From positions 62,001 to 126,000 of the forward strand of contig CAJUDH010000008.1 in NCBI GenBank assembly GCA_910584845.1: a stretch of 64,000 nucleotides of DNA, in the 5' to 3' direction. Below the pieces are notes generated by a model that saw nothing but the letters and a program-made list of their open reading frames with translations, had not been told where the DNA came from and did no database searches. Positions 43,808 to 52,762 of this stretch are shown here, one piece after another (within the stretch, counting starts at the first letter, position 1; the number at the start of each line of letters is the position of its first letter). Position numbers and translations under genes: made by a program. The stretch comes from an uncultured Lachnospiraceae bacterium (GTDB taxonomy: Bacteria > Bacillota > Clostridia > Lachnospirales > Lachnospiraceae).

Positions 43808-43834
43808 AAGGGGGCCCTGACCGGGGCCCCTTTT
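43808..43834 (+). terminator. Terminator after the ABC operon
   Basis: AAGGGG..CCC pairs with GGG..CCCCTT with one internal mismatch, followed by four T residues. The rest of the 327-bp gap to the GH28 gene is AT-rich at its right end but shows no clear promoter or gene. Confidence 0.65.
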
Positions 43835-44098
43835 GCTGATTAGAAAATTCCTGAAAACGGCTTTCTGCCAGGCCTGCGCCGGATATTGCCGCCGGGGAAG
43901 GGCAGGGGCTGGGAAGATATAGGAGATAGTGGGGGTAAAACAACATAATTTCCGATAAAAATATAGAAAAGTGGGATATATTAATAGAACGGATGCGTTT
44001 TTTATTGGATTATTGGGGGATGATGAAAAAATGCTGAAGATAAGGGCAGGTGTTAAAACGGCCGCGGTGTGGCCAGATTCGATATAGGAGCGGGATCA

Positions 44099-45658
44099 AT
44101 GAAGATTGGCAATCTTTTTCAGACAGCCAGGTGCGTAACCATAGAGATTGAAGACGGAGGCATTTTTGAGGCGAAGCGCACTTGGGATATTTATGTGGAC
44201 GGGGAATATTATGGGCAGACAAGGCGGGTCGTCACCAGCATTTACGGGTTGAAGCCGGACACACTTTACCGGATTGACGTCCGGGCGGGGGAAGAAGGGG
44301 CGTTTTTGGAAGTAAAGACCGATTATGAGTTTGTTACCCTCAACGTCCGGGATTTCGGTGCCAAAGGCGACGGGGTGCAGGATGATACCGGCTTTATCCA
44401 GGCGGCGGTCATGGCCTGCCCCAGGAACAGCCGGGTGTTGGTGCCGCCGGGGACTTACCGGGTCACCAGTTTGTTTTTAAAGGACTATCTGCAATTGGAA
44501 CTGGCCAAAGGGGCGGTGCTGTCGGCAGAGTCAGACCGTACCCGTTTTCCGGTTTTCCCGGGGATGGTGCAGTCTTATGACGAGGAAGGGGAGTATAACC
44601 TGGGCACATGGGAAGGGAACCCCCTCCCCATGTTTTCGGGGATTATCACCGGCATTAATGTAAAGCATGTGGCAATCTACGGGCAAGGGACGATAAACGG
44701 AAATGCGAATGACAATTGGGGAAATTGGTGGTATAATCCTAAGGTAATGAGGATTGCCTGGCGCCCGCGGATGATTTTCCTGAATTATTGTGAGGACATA
44801 ACCGTACAGGGGATCCAGGTGCTAAACAGCCCCAGCTGGAATATACACCCCTATTTTTCCCGAAAACTGAGATTTGTGGACCTTACGGTCCTTAACCCCA
44901 AAGACTCCCCCAACACAGACGGGCTGGATCCGGAATCCTGCAAAGACGTGGAGGTTGTGGGAGTGTATTTTTCCCTGGGGGACGACTGTATTGCGGTAAA
45001 GTCGGGGAAAATTTATATGGGATCCAAGTACAAGGTCCCCTGTGAAAATGTTTTGATCCGCCAATGCCATATGGAAAACGGCCACGGCTCCATTACCTTG
45101 GGCAGCGAGATGGCCGGAGGGGTGAAGGGCCTCACGGTAAAAGACTGCCGTTTTTCCCATACGGACAGGGGGCTGCGGGTGAAAACCCGCCGGGGCCGGG
45201 GGAAGGATGCCGTGCTGGACGGGATTTTATTTGAAAATATACAAATGGACCATGTGATGACGCCTTTTGTCGTCAATAGTTTTTATAATTGCGACCCGGA
45301 CGGGTTTTCGGAATATGTGAAGACAAAAAAGGCGCTGCCGGTAGACGATAGGACGCCACAGGTCCGTTCCCTTGTGTTTAAAAAGGTCGAGGCTTCCAAC
45401 TGCCATGTGGCGGCGGCCTTCCTGTATGGGCTGCCGGAGAAAAAGATCCGGGAAGTGGTAATGGAACAGGTGCATATCCGTTTTGCCCAAAATCCCAGGG
45501 AAGGGCTGCCGGCTATGATGGAAGGCGCCGCCCCCTGCAAAAGGCTGGGGGTTTTCGCCCGGAACATTGACCGGCTGTCTTTGCAGGATGTTGAGGTCAC
45601 AGGGCAGGAAGGGGATAAATTCCTTTTGGACGGGATCGGGCAATTGGAAATCCGATAG
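44099..45658 (+). CDS. GH28 polygalacturonase-family glycosidase
   Basis: This 519-residue protein has a small N-terminal beta domain (residues 1-85) followed by a right-handed beta-helix that begins VRDFGAKGDGVQDDT. GH28 catalytic marks are complete: NTDGLDPESC, GDDCIAVKSG, NGHGSITLGSE and RGLRVKTRRG. There is no signal peptide, so it acts inside the cell, probably as an exo-enzyme on short galacturonides delivered by the ABC transporter. The start ATG at 44099 follows AGGAG; an upstream ATG frame lacks a site. Confidence 0.93.
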   Translation: MKIGNLFQTARCVTIEIEDGGIFEAKRTWDIYVDGEYYGQTRRVVTSIYGLKPDTLYRIDVRAGEEGAFLEVKTDYEFVTLNVRDFGAKGDGVQDDTGFIQAAVMACPRNSRVLVPPGTYRVTSLFLKDYLQLELAKGAVLSAESDRTRFPVFPGMVQSYDEEGEYNLGTWEGNPLPMFSGIITGINVKHVAIYGQGTINGNANDNWGNWWYNPKVMRIAWRPRMIFLNYCEDITVQGIQVLNSPSWNIHPYFSRKLRFVDLTVLNPKDSPNTDGLDPESCKDVEVVGVYFSLGDDCIAVKSGKIYMGSKYKVPCENVLIRQCHMENGHGSITLGSEMAGGVKGLTVKDCRFSHTDRGLRVKTRRGRGKDAVLDGILFENIQMDHVMTPFVVNSFYNCDPDGFSEYVKTKKALPVDDRTPQVRSLVFKKVEASNCHVAAAFLYGLPEKKIREVVMEQVHIRFAQNPREGLPAMMEGAAPCKRLGVFARNIDRLSLQDVEVTGQEGDKFLLDGIGQLEIR

Positions 45659-45815
45659 CCTTTTTTATATTTTCCCGGCCTGCCGTTTGGCTTAGGCATT
45701 GGCCCATGGCTGGAAGGGGGTATGCCCAATCATAAGGATGGCATAGGTTCAAGGCTTTTACATGGAGGCCGGCAAGGGTTTTGGGCCATGCAATGGCAGG
45801 AAGGGGGAGAGGTTT

Positions 45816-46820
45816 ATGGCAGTGACCATTAAAGATATAGCAAAAGAGGCGGGGGTTTCTTATTCCACCGTGTCCCGGGCATTGAACAACGTAGGGGGAG
45901 GGCAGGGCAAGAACAATAAAAGGATCCAGGAGCTGGCCAATGAGATGGGGTATGTGAGGAACCAGGCGGCCCTAAACCTGAAATTGTCCCGTTCTTATGT
46001 GATCGGGCTGTATTTCTCCACAATCAGCAAAATGAGCTCGCCTTTTGTCTTACATGACGTGCTCACAGGGGTCTACAGTATTGTGGGCAGTAAATATAAC
46101 GTGGCGGTGAAAGGGATTGACATGCACGAGCCGGGGACTTTGAACCCGAGCTATTTTGACGGTATTATCGTGTTAAGCCAACGTACCGAGGATTTGTCTT
46201 TTATGGAAGAAGTGATGGAGAAAAAGATCCCCATGGTGGTTATCTGCCGGGAAGTATTTATCAACGTGCCCAACGTGACTACCAACGAGGCGGCAGCCAT
46301 GGAAAAAGCCATGGATTACCTGATTGACAACGGGCACCGGAATATCTGCGTCATCGAGGGCGCCCCCAATTTGGATTCCACCAGGCTGCGGCGCCAGGGC
46401 TGGCGGGCCTCAGCCCAAAAACATGGCTTAAACCCGGACGCGGTCCCGTCGGTGCCGGGGACATACCGGTATGCCAGCGGCTACCAAGGGGCCAAATTTT
46501 TATTGGAATACAGGCCTACGGCTATCCTGTGCTTCAATGACGAAATGGCGTTTGGCGCCAAGCAGGCCATCTCGGAAGCGGGGCTGGAAGTGCCGGGGGA
46601 CGTATCCCTGGTAGGGTTTGACAACTGGGACATGTCCGGGTACGGGAACATGCGCCTGACCACCGTGGAGAGGAGCATGAGCGAAATCGCCAAAGAAGGC
46701 ACCCGGGTCATGCTGCGGCGGCTGGAAGACGGGGTCGTGGACAACAGCCGGATCTATCTGGAGAACCGGCTGATTATCCGCGACACGGTGAGGGATATTA
46801 GGGGGCGGTCAGCGCCGTAA
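45816..46820 (+). CDS. LacI-family transcriptional regulator
   Basis: This 334-residue repressor has an N-terminal helix-turn-helix (VTIKDIAKEAGVSYSTVSRALNN), a hinge, and a periplasmic-binding-protein-like effector domain ending in the LVGFDNWDMSGYGNMRLTTVERSM segment. It is the only LacI-type protein in the window and closes the pectin locus, so the CG-centred dyads at 39.7-39.9 kb are its probable sites. It starts after a GGGGGAGAGG ribosome site. Its last 12 bases overlap the convergent TM2 gene. Confidence 0.92.
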   Translation: MAVTIKDIAKEAGVSYSTVSRALNNVGGGQGKNNKRIQELANEMGYVRNQAALNLKLSRSYVIGLYFSTISKMSSPFVLHDVLTGVYSIVGSKYNVAVKGIDMHEPGTLNPSYFDGIIVLSQRTEDLSFMEEVMEKKIPMVVICREVFINVPNVTTNEAAAMEKAMDYLIDNGHRNICVIEGAPNLDSTRLRRQGWRASAQKHGLNPDAVPSVPGTYRYASGYQGAKFLLEYRPTAILCFNDEMAFGAKQAISEAGLEVPGDVSLVGFDNWDMSGYGNMRLTTVERSMSEIAKEGTRVMLRRLEDGVVDNSRIYLENRLIIRDTVRDIRGRSAP

Positions 46821-47036
46821 GGGGGCTTTGACGTTGTCCCGGAAACATCCCAACAAAATTTTTGCCAAGTCTAAGAGCCATCCGGCCCCAAAACAGCCGA
46901 AAGTAACGGTATAGAGGAAGCCGGTGAAGATTTTCCCCACATAATAGCGGTGGGCGCCGAGCCATCCAAAGAAAAGGCAAAGGACAAATGCGGTTGTCTT
47001 GCTTTTATCGCTGGTTATGGTGATGTAATGGGCCAT
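46809..47036 (-). CDS. TM2 domain membrane protein (75 aa)
   Basis: This 75-residue protein is a TM2 domain: two membrane helices with the conserved WLGAHRYYVGK between them (FFGWLGAHRYYVGKIFTGFLY) and GAGWLLDLAKIL at the end. These are common in Firmicutes, and the function is not established. GAGGAAAA precedes the minus-strand ATG. Its 3' end overlaps the lacI-family gene tail to tail. Confidence 0.85.
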   Translation of the reverse strand: MAHYITITSDKSKTTAFVLCLFFGWLGAHRYYVGKIFTGFLYTVTFGCFGAGWLLDLAKILLGCFRDNVKAPLRR

Positions 47037-47253
47037 GGTTTTTTCCTCGTTTCCAATTGAATTTTTTGGCTTTGCCCGACGGGCGTTTTTACCTTTTATT
47101 CCCAACATCATAGCATAGGATAGGGAAGAATGCAAGCAAGGCGTTGCGTGCCCCGGGCCGCTGCCATTGCCCCCTGCTGCCAAAATAAAAGGGCGGGGGC
47201 CGTTTTTGCCGTCCCTGACTCCGAATATTAAGAAAAATGTAAATTCTCAATCA

Positions 47254-47282
47254 TTGTCCTGCCCAGGCAGTTTTGCTATACT
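47254..47282 (+). promoter_or_regulatory. Sigma-A promoter of the GH10-like gene
   Basis: TTGTCC (47254-47259) and TATACT (47277-47282) with a 17-bp spacer, 42 bp before the start codon. Confidence 0.6.
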
Positions 47283-47324
47283 ATTTTATGGCTATTATTG
47301 GAACGTCAGAAAAATGGAGGGCAT

Positions 47325-48587
47325 ATGGTTTACGGGATGAGGAAAAAAAGAGGCAAGGGGCAAAAGTGGGTCCGGAGGATTTTAGGGGTATGGCTGGCCG
47401 CGGCCATGGTTTTCCAGTGGGGGGCAACATGGGCTTTGGCCGCGCCGGGGGACGGGCCGGCTTCGACGGAATTAAGGGCCGTCTGGATTTCTTACCTGGA
47501 TTGGGAAAAGATGCCATCGGACAAGGCCGGGTATCAAAAGGCTGTGGACCAGATTCTGGCCCGGTGCGTGGAATTAAAGATGAACGCCGTTTTTGTCCAT
47601 GTGCGGCCGGATGCGGACGCCATGTACCCTTCTGCCTATTTCCCGTGGTCCCGGTTTGTGGCCGGCGTGCAGGGGAAAGACCCCGGATATGACCCGCTGG
47701 CTTATTTCGTCCAGGCAGCCCACGACAGGGGGCTGCAGTTCCATGCGTGGTTCAACCCTTACCGGGTGACCGGATATTTGAACCGTTGGAACCAGGTTTC
47801 GGAGCAAAGCCCCGTGCGGCAGTGGCTGTCTGACGAAGACCCGTCCAATGACCGGTGGGCGTTAAAGCAGGACGGCGAATACTATTTGAACCCGGCGGCA
47901 GGCCCGGTGCGGGAACTGATTGTCCGGGGGGTCGTGGAAGTGGTGGAAAACTATGACGTGGACGGGGTCCACTTTGACGATTATTTTTATCCCGAAGTAG
48001 ACGACCAGGATCCTGACCGGTGGTTTGACAAACCCGAGTATAACCTTTCCGGGTCGCCCATGGACATTGGCAGCTGGAGGAGGGAGAATGTCAACGCCTT
48101 GATCCGGGACGTCTACCAGGCTGTGAAAGTACGCAAGCCCCAGGTCCAGTTCGGGATTAGCCCGGAGGGCTATGTGAAGAACCTGCGAAGCGATAACCGC
48201 CTTTTTGCGGATGTGGATACCTGGGTGTCCCAGCCCGGCTATGTGGACTATTTGATGCCCCAGATTTATTGGGGATTTGAACACAAATTGTCCGACGGGG
48301 CGCCGGCGCCTTTCGCTTTCTCCAAAAACCTGGAGACCTGGCTGGATTTGAAAAGCAAGGGGGACGTGCGGCTGTACCTGGGGCTGGCTATGTATAAGGC
48401 CGGCTCAGGGAGCGCCGACAATAACCAGGTGCCCGAGTGGCTGCGGCGCAATGACATTATTAAGCGGCAGGTGGAGGCCGGGCGGGAAAGCGGGCAGGTT
48501 TCCGGGTATTGTTTTTACGCCTACAGCTCTTTCCAGGAATCGGCCTGCCAGGCAGAGGTAGCCAATTTAATGAAAATATTGGATTAA
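47325..48587 (+). CDS. Secreted family 10-like glycosyl hydrolase (GHL10/YngK)
   Basis: This 420-residue protein has an N-terminal signal peptide (basic MVYGMRKKRGKGQKW, then a hydrophobic core ending ALAAPG). Its catalytic barrel is of the GHL10 (DUF187) family: ELRAVWISYLDWEK, NAVFVHVRPDADAMYPS, FHAWFNPYRVT, VDGVHFDDYFYP and FGISPEGYVKN. The acidic residues in the DDYFYP block are typical. The family probably acts on cell-wall or exopolysaccharide glycans. The ATG at 47325 follows GGAGGG. Confidence 0.88.
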   Translation: MVYGMRKKRGKGQKWVRRILGVWLAAAMVFQWGATWALAAPGDGPASTELRAVWISYLDWEKMPSDKAGYQKAVDQILARCVELKMNAVFVHVRPDADAMYPSAYFPWSRFVAGVQGKDPGYDPLAYFVQAAHDRGLQFHAWFNPYRVTGYLNRWNQVSEQSPVRQWLSDEDPSNDRWALKQDGEYYLNPAAGPVRELIVRGVVEVVENYDVDGVHFDDYFYPEVDDQDPDRWFDKPEYNLSGSPMDIGSWRRENVNALIRDVYQAVKVRKPQVQFGISPEGYVKNLRSDNRLFADVDTWVSQPGYVDYLMPQIYWGFEHKLSDGAPAPFAFSKNLETWLDLKSKGDVRLYLGLAMYKAGSGSADNNQVPEWLRRNDIIKRQVEAGRESGQVSGYCFYAYSSFQESACQAEVANLMKILD

Positions 48588-48620
48588 CGTGATATGGCTG
48601 AAAAGAAAAGGACGGTGCGT

Positions 48621-49145
48621 ATGAAAAAATTAGAAGATTATGTGAGGAGCATACCGGATTTCCCTAAACCGGGTATTATCTTCCGGGACGTGACATCTAT
48701 TTTGCAGGATGCAGACGGGCTGCAGCTGGCCGTCAACCGGCTCCTTGGCATGTTGGAAAACGTGGATTACGACCTGGTGCTGGGGCCGGAATCCAGAGGG
48801 TTCATTTTTGGCGTGCCTGTGGCCTATGCCCGGCATAAAAGCTTTGTCCCGGTGCGCAAGAAAGGGAAGCTGCCCTGCGAAACCATTTCCGCAAAATACG
48901 CTTTGGAATATGGCATGGCGGAGGTTGAGATACATAAGGACGCCATCCTCCCGGGGCAAAAAGTCGTAATTATCGACGATTTGATGGCCACAGGGGGTAC
49001 CATCGAGGCTATTGTCCGGCTGGTGGAGCAGCTTGGCGGGGAAGTGGTGAAAATCTGTTTCGTCATGGAACTGGCAGGGTTAAAAGGCCGGGAGAAACTG
49101 AAAGGCTACCAGGTGGAATCGGCAATTACCTACGAGGGGAACTAA
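48621..49145 (+). CDS. apt: Adenine phosphoribosyltransferase
   Basis: This 174-residue purine-salvage enzyme makes AMP from adenine and PRPP. It has the N-terminal IPDFPKPGIIFRDVT, the segment GPESRGFIFG and the PRPP-binding VVIIDDLMATGGT. An in-frame ATG at 48594 exists, but AAAGGACGG precedes the one at 48621 and that gives the usual length. It lies close behind the GH10-like gene and is probably co-transcribed. A strong terminator follows. Confidence 0.96.
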   Translation: MKKLEDYVRSIPDFPKPGIIFRDVTSILQDADGLQLAVNRLLGMLENVDYDLVLGPESRGFIFGVPVAYARHKSFVPVRKKGKLPCETISAKYALEYGMAEVEIHKDAILPGQKVVIIDDLMATGGTIEAIVRLVEQLGGEVVKICFVMELAGLKGREKLKGYQVESAITYEGN

Positions 49146-49184
49146 AGGGATTTGCCCATGAATGGGATAAGGGGAAACAAAAAC

Positions 49185-49228
49185 AGGGCCGCAGCCCTGG
49201 CCGTCCGGCCGGGGCTGCGGCCCTTTCT
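49185..49228. terminator. Bidirectional terminator between apt and trkH
   Basis: Bases 49185-49202 pair with 49207-49224 (18 bp, one G-T pair) over GTCC. The left flank is A-rich and the right flank has TTTC, so it can serve both converging genes. Confidence 0.8.
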
Positions 49229-49293
49229 GCCTTGGTATGGGAACGCCGCCGGCAGCGGGCCATGTATTTTGCTGCCCGGATCCGGCGGCCCCT

Positions 49294-50733
49294 TTAAAAC
49301 TTCCGCCAGGTATCCCGCACAAACAGCAGCAGCAGCGGGAAGATCTCCAAACGTCCGGCCAGCATGTCAAAAATCAGCACCAGCTTGGCAGGGCAGGAGA
49401 AGAGGCCGAAATTGGCCGATGGCCCCACCAGCTCCAGGCCGGGGCCGATGTTGTTTATGGTGGCGGCTATGGCGGTAAAATTGGTGACCAGGTCGGTCCC
49501 GTCACAGGCCAGCACCAACATGGAGAAGGCAAAGATCAGCACATATACCACCAAAAAGACGTTGACGTTGCGGATGATTTCCCGGTCAATGGACTTGCCG
49601 TCCATGTGGATTTTCTTTACCTGCCGGGGATGGAGGTATTGGCTTAATTCCTTCCGGGAGGATTTCAGCAGGATAATGAAACGGGATACTTTAATGCCGC
49701 CCCCCGTACTGCCAGCGCAGGCCCCGATAAACATCAAAAGGACTAATACGGTCCGTGAAAGCTGGGGCCAAAGGTTGAAATCCGTTGTGGCAAACCCGGT
49801 AGTGGTGATGATGGAGCCTACCTGGAAGGCGGAATGGCGGAATGCCGCTCCTAAATTGCCGTAAAGGCCCCGGATGTCCCATCCGATTAAGAGGATAGCG
49901 GCAAAAATAATGATGAAATACCAGCGTACCTCTTCGTTGCTGAAGGCCTGCTTCCATTTGCGCAGCAAAAGCAGGAAATAGGCGTTGAAATTGACGCCGA
50001 ATAAAATCATGAAAATCGTCACTTCCACCTGGATCAAGGGGGAATAGCTGGCGATACTGTCATTTTTGATGCCAAACCCCCCGGTGCCGGCAGTGCCCAG
50101 GGAGGTAGTTACCGCGTCAAATAAAGGCATGCCGCTCACCAACAAGACGACAATCTGCAGCAGGGTTATGGCAATGTAAATCCCGTACAGGATCTTTGCG
50201 GTGGAATGGACTTTGGGGAGGAGCTTGGTGACGGAAGGGCCGGGGCTTTCCGCCTTCATCAGGTTCATGTGGGAGCCGCCGGCCAGTTTTAACAGGGACA
50301 GCAGAAATACCAAAACCCCCATGCCGCCGATCCAGTGGGTGAAGCTGCGCCAGAATAAAATGCATTTCGGCAGGCCTTCCACGGCAGGGAGGATGCTGGC
50401 CCCGGTGGTGGTAAAGCCGGAAACCGTTTCAAACAGCGCGTCAATGGGGTGGGGGATGGAACCGCTGATGAGGAAGGGCAGCGCGCCCATAACGCTCAAG
50501 GCAACCCAACACAGGGAAACGGTCACATAGCCCTCTTTTACATAAAAATACTGCCGTTTGGGCTTGCGGAAGGTCAATGCCCCACCGATGGCCAGGCATA
50601 GGGCCCCGGTGACGACAAAGGCCCAGAGGTCCGGTTCCCCGTACAGGGCTCCGGTAAGGATGGGAAGCAGCATGAACGCGGCTTCTATATTTAAAACCCA
50701 TCCGACTATGTATAATATGATTCGATAATTCAT
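49294..50733 (-). CDS. trkH: Potassium uptake protein TrkH
   Basis: This 479-residue K+ channel subunit has four repeated M1-P-M2 units. The selectivity-filter regions include TVSGFTTTGAS, TSLGTAGTGGFG and SIITTTGFATTDF. It forms the pore of the Trk system, gated by the cytoplasmic TrkA ring. It lies 11 bp after trkA on the same strand and ends at the shared terminator with apt. Confidence 0.96.
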   Translation of the reverse strand: MNYRIILYIVGWVLNIEAAFMLLPILTGALYGEPDLWAFVVTGALCLAIGGALTFRKPKRQYFYVKEGYVTVSLCWVALSVMGALPFLISGSIPHPIDALFETVSGFTTTGASILPAVEGLPKCILFWRSFTHWIGGMGVLVFLLSLLKLAGGSHMNLMKAESPGPSVTKLLPKVHSTAKILYGIYIAITLLQIVVLLVSGMPLFDAVTTSLGTAGTGGFGIKNDSIASYSPLIQVEVTIFMILFGVNFNAYFLLLLRKWKQAFSNEEVRWYFIIIFAAILLIGWDIRGLYGNLGAAFRHSAFQVGSIITTTGFATTDFNLWPQLSRTVLVLLMFIGACAGSTGGGIKVSRFIILLKSSRKELSQYLHPRQVKKIHMDGKSIDREIIRNVNVFLVVYVLIFAFSMLVLACDGTDLVTNFTAIAATINNIGPGLELVGPSANFGLFSCPAKLVLIFDMLAGRLEIFPLLLLFVRDTWRKF

Positions 50734-50744
50734 TGATCTGCCCT

Positions 50745-52103
50745 CTATTTTTCCAGAATATCCTGAATGTCATCCAGGCCCTTTTGTGTGGTGACCACCA
50801 CTACCGTATCCCCCACTTGGATGCTGTCGTTGCCCCGGGGGATAATGACTTTGCCCTTGCGGTGGATGCAGCCCAAAAGCAGGTTGCGCTTAAGGCGCAG
50901 GTCCTTTAAGGGGATGTCCACCACCGGCGAGTTTTTCAAAATACAAAATTCCAGGGCTTCCGCCTTGTTGTCCAGGATGTGGTATAGGGTTTCCACATTG
51001 CTGCCAATGGAATTTTGCATGGCGCGGCCATACTGGAGGATGTAGTCGGCAGTGATGTATTTGGGGTATATAATGCTGCCTAAATCCAGCTGGTCTAAAA
51101 TATTGTCAAAAGACATCCGGTTTACTTTCGTAATCAGTTTGGCTTTGGAAATTTTGCGGGCAAACAAAGACAGCATAATGTTTTCTTCATCCATGTTGGT
51201 CAATGTGACAAAAGCTTCCGCGCCTTCCAGGTTTTCTTCCATCAACAACTTTTTGTTGGTCCCGTCCCCATGGATGATGGTGGCTTCCGGAAGGTATTCG
51301 TTTAACTCCTGGCACCGGTGCTCGTTCCGCTCAATGATGACGACCCGGATTTTCATCTCCAAAAGCTGCCTGGCCAGGTATACGGCGATGGTACCGCCGC
51401 CTACGATAATGCAGTTTTTTACCTGGTTGGTTTTCAGGCCGATGTTCCGGAAAAAGGCGGCGGCGTTTTTGGGTGAGGCGATAATGGTAATTAAGTCCCC
51501 ATCCTGGAGCACAAAGTTACCGTTGGGGATATGGGCGTTTTCCCCCCGCTCCACCCCGGCTACCAGCACGTCGCATTTGGCGTGGCGGGGAAGGTCGGCG
51601 ATGGTGATCTGATTTAACTTAAATTCCGGAAGCAGGCGGAATTTAAGCAGCTCTACCCGGCCTTTGGCAAAGGTGTCGATCTTGATGGCAGACGGAAAGC
51701 GGAGCAGCCGCGCAATCTCGGCAGAGGCTGCCAGCTCAGGGTTGATGATCATGGATATGCCAAGGCTTTGTTTAATCAGTTCGATTTCCTGGTTGTAGAC
51801 GGGGTTGCGCACCCGGGCTACGGTGTGGCAATTCCACTGTTTCTTTGCGATAAGGCAGCATAACAGGTTCAGCTCGTCGGAGCCTGTGACGGCGATGACC
51901 AGGTCGGCGTCCGTAGCCCCTGCTTCCAACAGGGTGCTGATGCTAGAGCCGTTGCCGATCACCGGCATGGCGTCCAGCTCCTCGGTCACGCCCTGCATCC
52001 GTTCTGCGGAAGAGTCAATAATGGTTACGTCATGGTTCTCTTGGATAAGGCCTTCGGCCAGGGCAAACCCTACCTTGCCACATCCGATAATGATAATTTT
52101 CAT
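50745..52103 (-). CDS. trkA: Trk system regulatory protein TrkA
   Basis: This 452-residue peripheral protein has two RCK units. Each nucleotide-binding half starts with a glycine motif: IIIGCGKVGFALAEGL at residue 3 and CIIVGGGTIAVYLARQL in the middle. RCK_C domains follow each. It binds NAD(H)/ATP and gates TrkH. The ATG at 52103 is preceded by GGAGGAAA; a GTG-led extension of seven residues is less likely. Confidence 0.96.
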   Translation of the reverse strand: MKIIIIGCGKVGFALAEGLIQENHDVTIIDSSAERMQGVTEELDAMPVIGNGSSISTLLEAGATDADLVIAVTGSDELNLLCCLIAKKQWNCHTVARVRNPVYNQEIELIKQSLGISMIINPELAASAEIARLLRFPSAIKIDTFAKGRVELLKFRLLPEFKLNQITIADLPRHAKCDVLVAGVERGENAHIPNGNFVLQDGDLITIIASPKNAAAFFRNIGLKTNQVKNCIIVGGGTIAVYLARQLLEMKIRVVIIERNEHRCQELNEYLPEATIIHGDGTNKKLLMEENLEGAEAFVTLTNMDEENIMLSLFARKISKAKLITKVNRMSFDNILDQLDLGSIIYPKYITADYILQYGRAMQNSIGSNVETLYHILDNKAEALEFCILKNSPVVDIPLKDLRLKRNLLLGCIHRKGKVIIPRGNDSIQVGDTVVVVTTQKGLDDIQDILEK

Positions 52104-52637
52104 GGTTTCCTCCATTCTATGCACGTTTCACAGCACAAACCGGTATGGGTAAAACGCTTTTTACCTGTTCTCCAAACGTTCGTTTTTTCTTTTCCTGGCC
52201 CTTGCGGGCATACTGTGAAAAGGGCAGGCCCATTTTTTGATTTTGTGGACAATGGGCCAGGCGCTGTAGCTGCACAGGCAATTTGCCAAAGGCATGTACA
52301 GCCAGACGGGTGCCAAATACTCCGGCGTTTGTGGGGTATTTGGTTGCCTATGTGTATTTTACCACAAAAAAAAAGATTGTCACTAAGAATTTATGGTATT
52401 TTTGCCGGGCCGTCCACTTCGGCTGGCCGGGGCAGAAAACGCCATATGCGGAAGTATGAAGTTTCGGGGCCCTTTTTGAAGAAAAGGCACGGCGCGGCAT
52501 GTAGCTGTGGCGGCCCCATATTCTTTGCTGCAATTATTGGCGTATCGCGGGAAGGGGCGGATGTGCCGCAGCATTTTCAAGGGATCGGATGGGCCTGCGG
52601 TTTTTCCGTGACGCCCGCTGGTTTCTGGTTAATTTAT
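52104..52637. other. Intergenic, no gene seen
   Basis: About 530 bp lie between trkA and the AT-rich promoter region of the next gene. Frames that cross it have no ribosome sites or recognisable motifs. The trkA promoter must be at its left end, but I could not pick a clear one. Confidence 0.5.
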
Positions 52638-52684
52638 AATATATACTATTGACATTGATTTGATATAAATATATACTATAAATA
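52638..52684 (+). promoter_or_regulatory. Promoter and paired operator half-sites before the wall-binding gene
   Basis: TTGACA (52649-52654) and TATACT (52672-52677) have a 17-bp spacer. AATATATACTAT occurs twice exactly 30 bp apart (52638 and 52668), the first touching the -35 and the second covering the -10. The second copy, extended to 17 bases, recurs with one change at 55231 near the XRE gene. Confidence 0.7.
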
Positions 52685-52762
52685 CAATCTTGGCCAATTA
52701 CAGCATACTTTTGTACGATGAATGGCGTCAGGGTTAGTATAAATAAAGGAGATAGGGGATTT

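Noticed and set aside
52032..52652. 206-codon plus-strand frame over the trkA start and the following gap
   Set aside because: It overlaps the trkA 5' end antisense and has no ribosome site or recognisable domain.
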